From assembly GCF_004004565.1 (NCBI RefSeq), contig NZ_SACM01000002.1:248001-312000 (forward strand): 64,000 nt of DNA, given 5' to 3'. The translations under genes and the position numbers were made by a program. This document shows positions 63,563 through 64,000 of the stretch, in pieces (positions within the stretch are counted from its first letter, which is position 1; every line of letters begins with the position of its first letter). Under the pieces are notes generated by a model that worked only from the letters and a program-made list of their open reading frames with translations, had not been told where the DNA came from and searched no databases. This stretch comes from Inhella crocodyli (GTDB lineage: Bacteria; Pseudomonadota; Gammaproteobacteria; Burkholderiales; Burkholderiaceae_C).

Positions 63563-64000
63563 GTGAAATCCATCGTTTCCCGCACCAAACTCGCCGCGCT
63601 GGCCGCGGGCTTGGCCATGGGCCTGGCCGGTACCGCCCAGGCCACCGACCTGACCTTTTTCAAGACCGTGTTCAACACGGACTTCAAGTCCGCCGGTTAC
63701 GGCGGCATGCGTGACAACGGCACCGGCAGCATCAGCCTGACGGGCGTCACGGGCACCGTCAAAGAGGCCTACCTCTTCTGGCATGGCCCGAGCAACGCTG
63801 CAGCGACCAGCGCTGCGACGGCCAATGCCAGCGTCAACTTCAATGGCACCGACATCGTCGGCAGCTTCCTGGGCATTTCCAGCGACAACTGCTGGGGCTA
63901 TGAGAACAGCTTGGCCTACCGTGCGAATGTCACCAGCCTGGTGACCGGCAGCGGCGACTACTCGCTGGCCAACTTCACCAAGGACAGCAACCGCATCAAT
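63563..64000 (+). CDS. Secreted protein, N-terminal part (3' truncated)
   Basis: A GTG start at 63563 after GAAGGAGC, a strong ribosome binding site. The first 26 residues form a signal peptide ending GTAQAT. The visible 146 residues are beta-rich and Asn/Ser/Thr-rich, with GYGGMRDNGTGSISLTGV, VKEAYLFWHGPSN, and SDNCWGYENSLAYRANVTSL. It is probably a surface or extracellular protein. A C-terminal PEP-CTERM anchor is possible but lies beyond the window. The 204 bases before it show TTGACA at 63438 but no good -10. Confidence 0.85.
   Translation, partial: MKSIVSRTKLAALAAGLAMGLAGTAQATDLTFFKTVFNTDFKSAGYGGMRDNGTGSISLTGVTGTVKEAYLFWHGPSNAAATSAATANASVNFNGTDIVGSFLGISSDNCWGYENSLAYRANVTSLVTGSGDYSLANFTKDSNRIN

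Overview
The window is chromosomal DNA of a very GC-rich betaproteobacterium. Gene content and order (prs-rplY near pth, ispE-lolB-TPR next to mutM-mutY, rapZ-recN-nadK-hrcA, rsmD-coaD-ferredoxin) point to Burkholderiales, probably near the Comamonadaceae/Sphaerotilaceae; this is inference from gene content, since no rRNA is present. Genes are tightly packed, with many ATGA, GTGA or TTGA stop/start overlaps and several GTG/TTG starts.

Layout. 1-3656: the tail of an unknown gene, an ATP-grasp protein, hisF, rsmD, coaD and a 2[4Fe-4S] ferredoxin. 3660-5231: an HD-GYP response regulator. 5307-10050: a vitamin B12 uptake operon on the minus strand (cobalamin riboswitch, then btuB, btuF, btuC, btuD). 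10100-11148: pth and a small secreted protein. 11222-25141: a complete-looking MSHA-type IV pilus operon (mshI, J, K, L, E, G, F-like, A, Q and minor pilins), lying between pth and its usual neighbour rplY; mshM and mshN homologues are not visible. 25230-30258 (minus): rplY, prs, tRNA-Gln, ispE, lolB and a TPR protein. 30307-32132: mutM-mutY. 32129-34153 (minus): an S9 peptidase. 34178-37232: 5-oxoprolinase genes pxpB, pxpC, pxpA with a secreted protein gene between. 37718-42296: rapZ, recN, nadK (minus) and hrcA (plus). 42376-45342: an orphan PilB/GspE ATPase and a degenerate kinase/receiver-like protein.

45491-55402 is an integrated element in the 3' half of a tRNA-Met gene, bounded by a 49-bp perfect direct repeat. 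It carries a tyrosine integrase, a small HTH protein, a helicase-like replication protein, an HK97-type prohead protease and major capsid protein, and a cargo end with two HNH nucleases and a PD-(D/E)XK-like nuclease. No terminase, portal or tail gene is visible, so it looks like a capsid-encoding phage satellite of a very reduced kind. This is the most interesting object in the window.

55515-64000: a compact GH13 enzyme, an HDAC-family deacetylase directly followed by a Pat-type protein lysine acetyltransferase, small unknown genes, an SPFH lipoprotein, a TPR protein on the minus strand, and the start of a secreted protein cut by the window end. A possible regulatory thread is c-di-GMP: the MSHA ATPase keeps the c-di-GMP-binding MshEN motif and an HD-GYP phosphodiesterase lies 10 kb away.
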